Origin: Udaeobacter sp025935755
GTDB taxonomy: Bacteria; Verrucomicrobiota; Verrucomicrobiia; Chthoniobacterales; UBA10450
Direction: 5' to 3'
Length of the DNA: 64,000 nucleotides
Assembly (NCBI GenBank): GCA_036278715.1
Contig: DASUKN010000033.1
Coordinates: forward strand, 1 to 64,000
Position numbers and translations under genes: made by a program. Of this stretch, positions 8,520 through 16,230 are shown piece by piece. Each line of letters opens with the position of its first letter. Position 1 is the first letter of the stretch. The notes below the pieces were generated by a model, which had not been told where the DNA came from, made no database searches, and saw nothing but the letters and a program-made list of their open reading frames with translations.

Positions 8520-9185
8520 TCATTTCGACTGACAATAGTCGTAGATCTTGCTGTAAATGTGCAGCCAGGCCTTTTGTTCGTCCGGAGTAAGGTGGTTCAA
8601 TATCTTCATCACGTTACCAACCATCTCCTCACGAATTCGGCGAACGAGCGCTGAACCCTTCGCCGTGATGCAGACCATCACTTTGCGGCGGTCATCGCGC
8701 GCCGCCGAGCGCATCACGTAACGAAGATTCTCGAGCCGCGCCACAAGACCGCTGGCCGCCGCTGTGGTATGTCCCATTTTTTTCGCGATCTCCGACATGC
8801 TCAGCACTTCTTTGCGGTCGAGATACGCAAGAAGAAAAAACTGGGGGAACGAAACGTTGCCCGGCGCCAGTTCCTTCGAGAGATGCAGCAGAAAACAGCG
8901 CTGCATTTCCAATATGATGTGGGAAAGCTGTTCGGCTTCCGAGCGAACTTGGTCGGTCGGAGTTCGTGCAAACGCGGTAGCCGGTCCCGAATTCAACGCG
9001 ATAAAACTAGGAACACGGGCACGCACTGTCAAACCGGCCTGCTTTCCACGGACCCACGGCCAGGCAGCCGTCGATTCCAAGCGTGGCGGCTGGCAAACCC
9101 GGCATCCTTTGGAAAAACGCATTTGTACCTGGGCAGACAAGTGAACCGACCCATCAATCCCACAGTTGAACAGCAATAATGTCAC
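8520..9185 (-). CDS. MarR-family transcriptional regulator upstream of tolC
   Basis: The frame is open for 221 residues, but only residues from about 80 on look like MarR. The winged helix is LSMSEIAKKMGHTTAAASGLVARLENLRYV, with the recognition helix in its second half, followed by the wing RSAARDDRRKVMVCITAKG. The first 50-80 residues are atypical and overlap the moeA 3' end by 32 bases, so the real start may be an internal TTG or GTG near residue 52-54. MarR dimers usually repress efflux or stress genes and release DNA on binding phenolic or oxidant ligands. Its place directly before tolC suggests that it controls that exporter. Confidence 0.8.
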   Translation of the reverse strand: MTLLLFNCGIDGSVHLSAQVQMRFSKGCRVCQPPRLESTAAWPWVRGKQAGLTVRARVPSFIALNSGPATAFARTPTDQVRSEAEQLSHIILEMQRCFLLHLSKELAPGNVSFPQFFLLAYLDRKEVLSMSEIAKKMGHTTAAASGLVARLENLRYVMRSAARDDRRKVMVCITAKGSALVRRIREEMVGNVMKILNHLTPDEQKAWLHIYSKIYDYCQSK

Positions 9186-10329
9186 CTGCTTTCAAACTAC
9201 GATTGGGCGGGACTCGCAGCAACGCGTTCGACCGGCTCAAACCAAACAGCGCGTGTGATTCCTGGCGGCCGACCGGGGTGAATCTTCCATGTTCGAGTCT
9301 CCCGCGAAAGTAATGCGGTCGATCGCCATCGTTCGTTAGGTCGATCGTCAACGTCGCTGGCACCTCCGGCAGGTCTAGGTTCGTCGCGCCCATCATTCTC
9401 AAAATTGCCGGCCGGACGAACTGCAAAAATGTGACGAACGCGGACACGGGATTCCCAGGCAAACCGAATGCGAAGCACTCGCCTGCATTCCCAAACAGAA
9501 ATGGCTTTCCCGGTTTGACTGCTACGCGCCAGATTTCAATCTTCGCGCCGGATTGGACCAAACTTTGTTTTACCAGATCATGCTTTCCGACCGAAACGCC
9601 GCCGCTAATGATCAGAACGTTATTCCTAATTCCGCGCGTGATTGCGGCGTTTAACGCTTGGCTATCATCGCGACAGTGTTCCACAGTTGTGGCGCTTACA
9701 CCGCACCGCCGCAGGAGCGCGTCGAGCAACACGGAATTGCTATCGTAAATTTGGCCCGCCTGAAGTTCTTCGCCCGGTTTGACCAGTTCGTCGCCGGTTG
9801 AAATGACTGCCGCGGTTATTTTTCCGCCAACGATTACATCTGGGAAGCCCTGTGACGCCATTACTGCAAGCTTCGCTGCGGAAATTCGGTCGCCTTTGGC
9901 TAAGATCATTTGTCCTTCCGCCAAATCGCACCCGCGCCGGCGCACGAACTCACCAGGCTCGACATCGACGTTCACGCTGATGTCATTGCCATCGCGCGTT
10001 ACATCCTCCTGCATGACGATCGCGTCCGCGCCTTGGGGAATCGGCGCGCCGGTAAAAATCCGGACGGCTTCGCCACCACCGAGACGCAGGTTTCGATCAG
10101 GGCCGGCAGGTTGCTCTCCTATCACATGGAGTCGTCTGCCTTTCTTGCAAGAACTCGCTACGACTGCGTAGCCGTCCATCGCCGAATTGGCAAACGCAGG
10201 TAGCGGCAATCGCGCCAGATCATCCCGGGCTGCAAAACAATCGAGCGCACTCGCGAGCGGCACTGCTCGTTCCTGTAGCGGACTGATTTTTTCCAAAATT
10301 CTGCTGCGCGCTTCTTCTTCGCTGATCAT
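9154..10329 (-). CDS. moeA: Molybdopterin molybdenumtransferase MoeA
   Basis: A 391-residue protein starting at MISEEEARSRILEKI. The open frame extends upstream to 10500, but that extension is antisense to tRNA-Ser and is rejected. MoeA inserts molybdate into adenylylated molybdopterin in the cytoplasm. Visible motifs are the N-terminal NSAMDGYAV near residue 45, GAPIPQGADAIVMQED near residue 93, the MoCF-binding ISGGVSVGKHD near residue 240, and GLPGNPVSAFVTF near residue 298. C-terminal domain IV is present. The length is normal. No other molybdenum-cofactor gene lies in the window. Confidence 0.93.
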   Translation of the reverse strand: MISEEEARSRILEKISPLQERAVPLASALDCFAARDDLARLPLPAFANSAMDGYAVVASSCKKGRRLHVIGEQPAGPDRNLRLGGGEAVRIFTGAPIPQGADAIVMQEDVTRDGNDISVNVDVEPGEFVRRRGCDLAEGQMILAKGDRISAAKLAVMASQGFPDVIVGGKITAAVISTGDELVKPGEELQAGQIYDSNSVLLDALLRRCGVSATTVEHCRDDSQALNAAITRGIRNNVLIISGGVSVGKHDLVKQSLVQSGAKIEIWRVAVKPGKPFLFGNAGECFAFGLPGNPVSAFVTFLQFVRPAILRMMGATNLDLPEVPATLTIDLTNDGDRPHYFRGRLEHGRFTPVGRQESHALFGLSRSNALLRVPPNRSLKAGDIIAVQLWD

Positions 10330-10404
10330 GCCAGATTTAATCAATTGGCAATTGAAATTGGCAATCGACAATTCGCGGCGATATTCCCAGCCGCGATTAA
10401 ATTT

Positions 10405-10492
10405 GGTGAGGTGGCTGAGTGGTCGAAAGCAGCGCTTTGCTAAAGCGCCGTAGCCCAAAAGGCTACCGAGGGTTCGAATCCCTCCCTCACCG
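10405..10492 (+). tRNA. tRNA-Ser (anticodon GCU)
   Basis: A class II tRNA of 88 nt. The acceptor stem GGTGAGG pairs with CCTCACC, and the discriminator is G. The anticodon stem GCGCT/AGCGC carries loop TTGCTAA, giving anticodon GCT, which reads AGC/AGU serine codons. A long variable arm, GTAGCC-CAAAA-GGCTAC, is typical of serine tRNAs. The T arm is GAGGG-TTCGAAT-CCCTC. CCA is not encoded. A short hairpin (CCTCAC...GTGAGG) follows directly. Confidence 0.97.
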
Positions 10493-10689
10493 CGCCTCAC
10501 GCGAGGTGAGGGAAGTCAATAATCGGGCACGGTTTGGATCACTAGTCGGAGCGCAATCCCTGCGTTACCAGTTCATGCTGCCGCAAGTCGCGCCGCTCCT
10601 TAATATTGCCGCATCCTTTCGCGTAACCTGGACTGGGACTTTACGCACTAACTCAGTGTGAGTGGAACAATTAGAAAGGAACATCAGCA

Positions 10690-10857
10690 ATGAAAAAGCA
10701 AAACAAGCTAAGCATCAAAATCCGGGATCTGGAGCCGTTGAGGGACGTCACACAGGGCGGACGGTGTCACCGATCACGCACTGAGGCTCTGAGGGCTCAC
10801 CGCCTTGGCGAATACACAGCTGGCTTAGGCCCGTTCGGACTCCGCAGGCCTGTATAA
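10690..10857 (+). CDS. Short peptide with RiPP-precursor-like leader (55 aa)
   Basis: A 55-codon ORF with a well-placed ribosome binding site (AAAGGA about 10 bases before ATG). The N-terminus MKKQNKLSIKIRDLEPLRDV is lysine-rich and then amphipathic, and it is followed by TQGG. This is the layout of short leader peptides of ribosomally made, modified peptides: a recognition helix containing a DLxPLxDV block and a Gly-Gly type boundary near residue 24. The remaining 31 residues contain one Cys, several Arg/His/Gly, and end GPFGLRRPV. The nearest recognisable enzyme is the halogenase-like flavoprotein at 11863. No maturase, peptidase or exporter gene adjoins it, so RiPP status is inference. The last codons and stop fall in a Tn5-end-like string, so the 3' end may be artefactual. 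Confidence 0.45.
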   Translation: MKKQNKLSIKIRDLEPLRDVTQGGRCHRSRTEALRAHRLGEYTAGLGPFGLRRPV

Positions 10858-10864
10858 GAGACAG
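10851..10864 (+). other. 14-nt match to the Tn5/Nextera mosaic end
   Basis: TGTATAAGAGACAG is identical to the inner 14 bases of the 19-bp Tn5 mosaic end used in tagmentation libraries. Without a transposase nearby it may mark residual adapter sequence or a chimeric join. A chance match is possible but unlikely. Confidence 0.5.
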
Positions 10865-10867
10865 AGA

Positions 10868-10908
10868 GAGAACCGCACGATGGGGCACATCCCGGAGTTG
10901 CGGTTCTC
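10868..10908. other. Hairpin downstream of the short peptide gene
   Basis: Perfect 10-bp arms GAGAACCGCA and TGCGGTTCTC enclose a 21-nt loop. No T tract follows on either strand, so it is a weak terminator candidate at best. It could be a 3' stabilising structure. Confidence 0.4.
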
Positions 10909-10974
10909 CGCTGCCTGGAGTTCGCAGAACAGAAGCGATCGAAGCTTCGGACGGTTTGGAGGCAGTTAATTGCG

Positions 10975-11523
10975 TTAGTCCATCTCTTTTTGCCGCTCGC
11001 GAAAGTCCGCAACGATGCGCTTCGCGAAATCATTGAGTTTCTGGTCAGATAGCTCATCAAGGTGAGCAACATTCAGGTGACGCAATATTCCGGTGTCCTC
11101 CCGTAGAGCGCGCTCAGCAACAGTCCGCACTGCTCGAACCTTTTCATCCTTGATTCCACGCAAATTTTCGTAGGCCAGTTTGAGCTCATAGCAGTTCGTG
11201 TGAGCAACTGCGATCGCATAACCGTTTGGGTTCTTGGGATCGTTCACCGTCTTCTGCGCGTACACGATCAACGAGCTGAATCCGTTTTTGTCGACTACTT
11301 CGAGATCTTGCAGGGGACCAAACTGAGTCAAGAGTGATTCGCGGATGGTCTTCTTGGCAGCGGGGTCATCACATATCACCACGACCGTGACCGCTTGCTT
11401 CGATTCCTGTTCAGCCCGTACGTTCGCCCAATTCCCACACAACAGAAGAATCAGCACAGCTATGAAAGGATTACTCCGTTTGTGAAACACGCCGTGTATT
11501 TTCATTGGCGAATCAGAACTCAA
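10975..11523 (-). CDS. Hypothetical secreted protein
   Basis: A 182-residue frame. Met7 (MKIHGVFHKRSNPFIAVLIL) is the likelier start because it leads straight into a signal peptide, with hydrophobic core FIAVLILLLCGNWANV and cleavage near VRA-EQE. The mature domain of about 145 residues mixes strands (VTVVVICDD, FSSLIVYAQ, GYAIAVAHTNC) and charged helices toward the C-terminus (LNDFAKRIVADFRERQKEMD). I do not recognise a family. It lies between the short peptide gene and the halogenase-like gene but on the opposite strand, so it is not in an operon with them. Confidence 0.6.
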   Translation of the reverse strand: MSSDSPMKIHGVFHKRSNPFIAVLILLLCGNWANVRAEQESKQAVTVVVICDDPAAKKTIRESLLTQFGPLQDLEVVDKNGFSSLIVYAQKTVNDPKNPNGYAIAVAHTNCYELKLAYENLRGIKDEKVRAVRTVAERALREDTGILRHLNVAHLDELSDQKLNDFAKRIVADFRERQKEMD

Positions 11524-11862
11524 CGAAAAGTTGTTTCGTATGTTCGTTTCCCTTTAGGAGAGCGGATGCTGGATGTGATGAACGCATGCTCTCTCCTTTA
11601 CCCAGCGTTTCCGGAGCAGAGCAAGCCGAATCGCCCGATCATCGCCGATTCCGTTGGACGATCATTCCTGAACCGCGGAATCACTTTAGTTTGCACTCTT
11701 TGCAGTATTCATTACCCCAAGATGTGAAATGGGACGGTCAGCGCCATTGGACGAATGCCACGAGGCTGCCGCGCATTGAGGGTCACGGTCGATTGCGATT
11801 ACAACTATGCGACTTGCGTTCGTCTCAATTTGTTGAAATCGTCGCTTCGCATTTTGATAAGC

Positions 11863-13158
11863 ATGGCCGAGGCCCTTTATGATTTCGATTTCGCAGTTGC
11901 CGGTGGCGGTCCCGCTGGCACGTCCGCTGCCACTTCGCTACGGCAGCGTGGTCACTCAGTCGTTCTGTTTGAGCGTAACAGCTTCCCTCGATTTCACATT
12001 GGTGAGTCGTTGCTGTCGACTGCCAACGACGCGTTCGAGACATTGGGCCTTACCAAGAAGATTGAAGCCGCATGTTTTCCAAAAAAATGGGGTGCACATC
12101 TGTATACGCACGATGGCAGCACCCGCCGCTACGTTGACTTCACGGACGTGCGAGAGGTCAGGAAGCCACAGACTTATCAGGTCTGTCGCGAGGAATTCGA
12201 TCGGATCCTGCTGGAGCGAGCCAGAGAGGTGGGCGTCGAGGTTCGAGAAGAAGCCAACGTGACCGCATGCGAGTTTGCTCCGGATGCGGCGATTCTCGAC
12301 GTTGTGTCTCGCGTTAACGGTGCGCCGGGACGTGTGCGTGTGCGCGCATTAATTGATGCAACCGGACGGGGAGGATTAATCGCTCGAAAGTTTAATCTGC
12401 GCACCCACGAACCGCGGCTCGCGAACATCGCGATATATTCTCACTACACAGGCGTACCACGATTGGAAAGTCAGCGGCCGGACGACATCCGGCTTGTTGC
12501 ACGCACGGACGCCGGCTGGTTCTGGATTATCCCGATCTCGAAGGACCTAACGAGTGTTGGAGTGGTTCTGCCGAAGACCCTTTATCAGGGCATGGCCGAC
12601 GATTCGCCAGAGGAGTCACTGAATCGCACGATTTCGGATACTCCGATCGTCGCCGAATTAATGCGCGAGGCACGACGCGAATGGCCAGTGCGCGTTGAGA
12701 AGGATTTTTCATACAGTGCTTCGACATATGCGGGCAATCGATGGGTCCTTGCTGGAGACGCAGGATCGTTTCTCGATCCGGTATTCTCCACCGGTGTCTC
12801 AATCGCGATGGAATCCGGCATCGAAGCCGCTGCAGTCCTCGATCGGGCGCGCGTGAAAAATGATTTCTCTGCTGCGAGTTTCGCGGCGTTTTCGCGTCGG
12901 CAGCGCGCGCGATTCCGCCGGTTCCGCCGGTTCGTAGTTGGATTTTACACACCACAATTTCGCGACGTCTTCTTCAGCCCGGAGCCACCGAGACTCCTTT
13001 TTCGCTCAGTGGCCACCATTCTCGCGGGCAAATGGGATGCGAGTTTACAGACCCGCTTGTTGAATCAGCTTTTTTTTTGTTTCGTGTCCGTCCAGAAGCA
13101 TTTTGACCTAACGCATTTGAACTTCCGGCGCGATTCCGACGCGGGGTACCCGACTTGA
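11863..13158 (+). CDS. Flavin-dependent halogenase-like FAD oxidoreductase
   Basis: A 431-residue protein. The ATG at 11863 is preferred over the upstream in-frame ATG at 11755, because the FAD Rossmann motif (FAVAGGGPAGTSAA, residues 10-23) then lies at the N-terminus. It belongs to the PF04820-like group. Signatures visible are FPRFHIGESL (about residue 41), the lysine-bearing FPKKWGAHLY (about residue 73) that matches the K-x-G-A region holding the catalytic lysine of PrnC/PltA/CmlS-type halogenases, the WxWxIP motif as GWFWIIP (about residue 218), and GDAGSFLDPVFSTGV for the second FAD contact. Family members use FADH2, chloride or bromide and oxygen to make hypohalous acid. Some relatives are plain monooxygenases or geranylgeranyl-reductase-like, so the substrate is unknown. 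The gene stands alone; the 340 bases upstream hold no gene. Confidence 0.8.
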   Translation: MAEALYDFDFAVAGGGPAGTSAATSLRQRGHSVVLFERNSFPRFHIGESLLSTANDAFETLGLTKKIEAACFPKKWGAHLYTHDGSTRRYVDFTDVREVRKPQTYQVCREEFDRILLERAREVGVEVREEANVTACEFAPDAAILDVVSRVNGAPGRVRVRALIDATGRGGLIARKFNLRTHEPRLANIAIYSHYTGVPRLESQRPDDIRLVARTDAGWFWIIPISKDLTSVGVVLPKTLYQGMADDSPEESLNRTISDTPIVAELMREARREWPVRVEKDFSYSASTYAGNRWVLAGDAGSFLDPVFSTGVSIAMESGIEAAAVLDRARVKNDFSAASFAAFSRRQRARFRRFRRFVVGFYTPQFRDVFFSPEPPRLLFRSVATILAGKWDASLQTRLLNQLFFCFVSVQKHFDLTHLNFRRDSDAGYPT

Positions 13159-13272
13159 AACGCGTTCCAAAGCTCAGGCTGTTTTCGGTTATGAATTTGA
13201 ATCTCGCCATCGAGATTGAGTCTTCTGAGTCGCCGTTGAGCACACTGCATTAGACGCTTAGAATTACTGCCA

Positions 13273-14730
13273 GTGCGTACCGAACCAACTCGCATCAGGA
13301 ATTTCGTCAACGGCGAATTCCTCGATCCGATCAGCGGTCGATATCTCGACAACATCGAACCGGCTACGGGCAAGTCGTATTCGGAGGTGGCCGACAGCGA
13401 CGCGCACGACGTTGATCTTGCAGTCGCTGCAGCAGAAAGAGCGTTTCGCGATTGGTCAAAAAAAACCGCAGCGGAACGTTCGAATTTTCTGCTGCGCATT
13501 GCTGAGTTAATCGAGGGTGACCTGGACAAGTTCGCGCGCGCCGAGTCGATTGACACCGGCAAGCCGATTTCGCTCGCGCGCTCTCTGGATATTCCGCGCG
13601 CAGTCGCAAATTTCCGATTTTTTGCCACAGCGATTCTGCACACCGAATCGGAAGCGCACAACATGGATAACGTGGCATTCAACTACACATTGCGACAGCC
13701 GCGTGGGATTGCCGGATTGATTTCACCGTGGAACCTGCCGCTATACTTGTTGAGTTGGAAAATCGCACCGGCCATTGCTGTCGGGAACACCGCGATCGCA
13801 AAACCAAGTGAGTTAACGCCGATGACGGCGTTTCTGCTTTGTGAAGTTTGTCAGGAAGCCGGTCTCCCGGCCGGCGTACTCAATGTGGTGCATGGAACCG
13901 GCCCAAACGTTGGATCCGCCATTACCGCGCATCCAAAAATCACGACGATCTCCTTCACCGGTGGGACCGTCACCGGAAAGAGAGTCGCCGAGGCGTGCGC
14001 GCCCTTATTCAAGAAAGTTTCCCTCGAGCTCGGTGGCAAAAACCCAAACATCATCTTCGCCGACGCCGATCTCGAAGCAGCCGTGACCGGCAGCGTGCGT
14101 TCGTCTTTCGCCAACCAGGGGCAAGTTTGTTTATGCGGATCGCGCGTGTTCGTTGAGAAAGCGATCTACAAAGAATTCGTGGATCGCTTCATCGACAAAG
14201 CTTCACAATTGAAACAAGGCGATCCGCTCGACGAACAAACCGAACAGGGCGCGATCGTAAACAAGACACAGCTCGATAAAGTGAAGTTTTATGTCGATCT
14301 CGCTCGGAAAGAGGGCGGGAAGATTGCCCTTGGCGGTTCTGCGCCCCAAGCGCCTAACGACCGATGCCGCGGAGGTTATTTCTTTCCGCCGACTGTCATC
14401 ACCGGTCTGTCCGTTTCATGCCGCACAAATCGCGAAGAAATCTTCGGCCCCGTGGTAACGATCACGCCTTTCGAAAGCGAAGACGAAGTCATCAATCACG
14501 CCAATGATGTCGAATACGGCCTCTCATCGAGTATCTGGACGCAAAATCTTAGCCGCGCTCACCGCGTCGCCGAACGGATCCACACCGGTACTGTTTGGGT
14601 GAATTGCTGGCTTGTGCGGGATCTCCGTGTGCCCTTTGGCGGAATGAAACAAAGCGGTGTCGGCCGTGAAGGCGGCGAAGAAGCGTTACGATTTTTTACC
14701 GAGCCAAAGAACGTCTGCATTGCGAAGTGA
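13273..14730 (+). CDS. Aldehyde dehydrogenase, 2-aminomuconate/2-hydroxymuconate semialdehyde dehydrogenase type
   Basis: A 485-residue NAD(P)-dependent aldehyde dehydrogenase with a GTG start that gives the canonical N-terminus (IRNFVNGEFLDPISG). Motifs are SPWNLPLYLLSWKIAPAI, FTGGTVTGKRV (cofactor binding), LELGGKNPNIIFADADLE (general base Glu) and NQGQVCLCGSRVFVE (nucleophilic Cys near residue 284). C-terminal WVNCWLVRDLRVPFGGMKQSG is typical of the ALDH8/HMSDH branch, which oxidises 2-aminomuconate or 2-hydroxymuconate semialdehyde in ring-cleavage pathways. The RidA-type protein at 17441 and kynureninase at 23944 make a kynurenine/3-hydroxyanthranilate route plausible. The substrate is inferred from family resemblance only. 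Confidence 0.85.
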   Translation: MRTEPTRIRNFVNGEFLDPISGRYLDNIEPATGKSYSEVADSDAHDVDLAVAAAERAFRDWSKKTAAERSNFLLRIAELIEGDLDKFARAESIDTGKPISLARSLDIPRAVANFRFFATAILHTESEAHNMDNVAFNYTLRQPRGIAGLISPWNLPLYLLSWKIAPAIAVGNTAIAKPSELTPMTAFLLCEVCQEAGLPAGVLNVVHGTGPNVGSAITAHPKITTISFTGGTVTGKRVAEACAPLFKKVSLELGGKNPNIIFADADLEAAVTGSVRSSFANQGQVCLCGSRVFVEKAIYKEFVDRFIDKASQLKQGDPLDEQTEQGAIVNKTQLDKVKFYVDLARKEGGKIALGGSAPQAPNDRCRGGYFFPPTVITGLSVSCRTNREEIFGPVVTITPFESEDEVINHANDVEYGLSSSIWTQNLSRAHRVAERIHTGTVWVNCWLVRDLRVPFGGMKQSGVGREGGEEALRFFTEPKNVCIAK

Positions 14731-14782
14731 ATCTCTGGGCCGGCCAAGTTGAGAATTGATACTCGATTGATGAGAGTCCCGG

Positions 14783-15205
14783 ATGAGCAAGAGCATTCGC
14801 GGTAGTTGTCTGTGTGGCGGCATTCGGTTTGAGGTTGATCCACCGTTCGCTCAAGCGAGTCACTGTCATTGCGAACGTTGTCGCAAGCATTCTGGAACAG
14901 CGGTCTGCACTCAGGCACGCGTATTGCGCGAGCAGTTTCGACTCACCCAGGGCGAGGAGTTGATCAAGGTCTATGGGAGAGGCGAAGGCGCAGTAAAAGC
15001 CTTTTGTACAAACTGCGGTTCGAGTTTGTTTGGAGGCGATTGGCCGGACGGTTCGCAGGTGTCGATTCGGATGGGAGCTTTTGACGATGATCCAGGGATT
15101 CGGCCACAATTTCATACGTTCGTGGCCGATCGTGCGCCATGGGACACGATCATGGACAACCTTCCGCAATATGCGGAGCGAAAGGACATAACAGTTGAGG
15201 GTTGA
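14783..15205 (+). CDS. GFA family zinc protein (CENP-V/GFA domain), copy 1
   Basis: A 140-residue protein. GFA-family zinc ligands are visible: GSCLCGGIRFEV (CxC), SHCHCERCRKHSG (CxCxxC) and FCTNCGSSLFGG (CxxC). The fold is named after glutathione-dependent formaldehyde-activating enzyme, but most members have no proven activity. It lies 52 bases after the aldehyde dehydrogenase, so co-transcription is possible. A diverged second copy is at 15685. The two share the cysteine framework and the C-terminal APWDTIMDNLPQ versus QPWDAMDPNLPK pattern. Confidence 0.88.
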   Translation: MSKSIRGSCLCGGIRFEVDPPFAQASHCHCERCRKHSGTAVCTQARVLREQFRLTQGEELIKVYGRGEGAVKAFCTNCGSSLFGGDWPDGSQVSIRMGAFDDDPGIRPQFHTFVADRAPWDTIMDNLPQYAERKDITVEG

Positions 15206-15228
15206 GAACTGAGGGTTGATTGTCAGAC

Positions 15229-15516
15229 ATGTGTCGAGCCATCAAAACACTGCATAATTTTTCACCGCCAGCGACGCACGACGAAATTCGCGCGTCGTCG
15301 CTCCAGTTTGTTCGCAAACTTTCCGGATTCACAAAGCCATCGCGCGCAAATGAGGAAGCTTTCAATCGCGCAGTGAATGACGTGGCACATGCCGCGCATC
15401 ATCTTCTTGAATCGCTAGTCAGCAATGCGCCGCCGCGGAACCGCGAAACGGAAGCGTTGAAGGCGAAAGCGCGATCGGCGAAGCGATATGGGACAGCCAG
15501 GATGGCTGCGGCCTAA
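15229..15516 (+). CDS. DUF2277 family protein
   Basis: A 95-residue protein. ATG at 15229 (MCRAIKTLHNFSPPATHDEI) is chosen because this MCRxIKTL start is invariant in DUF2277. Further family motifs are LQFVRKLSGFTKPSRANE and APPRNRETEALKAKARSAKR. It is small, helical and cytoplasmic, with no known function. The preceding gap holds the low-complexity string GTTGAGGGTTGAGAACTGAG. It sits between the two GFA genes on the same strand. Confidence 0.88.
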   Translation: MCRAIKTLHNFSPPATHDEIRASSLQFVRKLSGFTKPSRANEEAFNRAVNDVAHAAHHLLESLVSNAPPRNRETEALKAKARSAKRYGTARMAAA

Positions 15517-15684
15517 CAACTGTTCAGGCCGTTGCTCACGAGCTGAAATGATGTAGCCGCCTCGCTATGGCGAGGCGCCGCGCGCTGGTATCGATTCATC
15601 GCGGCGATAGAACGCCGCGGCGACAACGTCGCGGTATTTATGAAATGCCTTGCAGGAAACATTTCATCGTTGGAGGAGTAGGCA

Positions 15685-16095
15685 ATGAAAACCATTGCCG
15701 GCGGCTGTGCCTGCGGTGCCATTCGTTATGAAGTTACTGCGCAACCAATTGTGTCGTTCAATTGTCATTGTCGCGACTGCCAGAAAATGACCGGCGGCGG
15801 GTACACTCCTGTTTTCTATGTGCCGGCGAACGCCTTCAAAATCACGAAGGGCACACCGAAATACTTCGGCACGACTAGCGAAATGATGGGCGATAATGTG
15901 CGCGGTTTTTGTCCGGACTGTGGTTCGCGATTGTTTGGTGGCCAGTCTGATTTCGGACAAGGCATCGCAGCCGGGACTTTGGACGACCCGAGTTTGTATA
16001 AACCGCAGCACGACATCTGGACGTCCGACGCCCAACCATGGGATGCGATGGATCCCAACCTGCCGAAATTCGAGAAATACGCTCCGAGAGGATGA
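15685..16095 (+). CDS. GFA family zinc protein, copy 2
   Basis: A 136-residue protein with the GFA cysteine pattern: GGCACGAIRYEV, FNCHCRDCQKMTGGG and FCPDCGSRLFGGQ. The TGGGYTP segment after the second motif is typical of the YP-type GFA subgroup. The RBS GGAGGAG lies about 9 bases before ATG. It has a separate history from copy 1, since they differ throughout outside the ligands. The 168-bp gap before it contains only short GC palindromes (GCCTCGCTATGGCGAGGC). Function unproven. Confidence 0.88.
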   Translation: MKTIAGGCACGAIRYEVTAQPIVSFNCHCRDCQKMTGGGYTPVFYVPANAFKITKGTPKYFGTTSEMMGDNVRGFCPDCGSRLFGGQSDFGQGIAAGTLDDPSLYKPQHDIWTSDAQPWDAMDPNLPKFEKYAPRG

Positions 16096-16230
16096 GCGGT
16101 CGATAAAGATCTCTCACGTATTCGCACGTTAGTTTTCGCCGGCCGCAGCAACTAGCTTGACCGAATTTAAGGAAACGATGTAATCGGATTGATCTGCGAT
16201 TAGTCTGGTTAGACACATCGAAGCCGACCC

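Noticed and set aside
10330..10500. Upstream extension of the moeA frame (57 extra residues starting MRRGEGGIRTLGS)
   Set aside because: It is antisense to tRNA-Ser, and MoeA homology begins at the internal Met at 10329.
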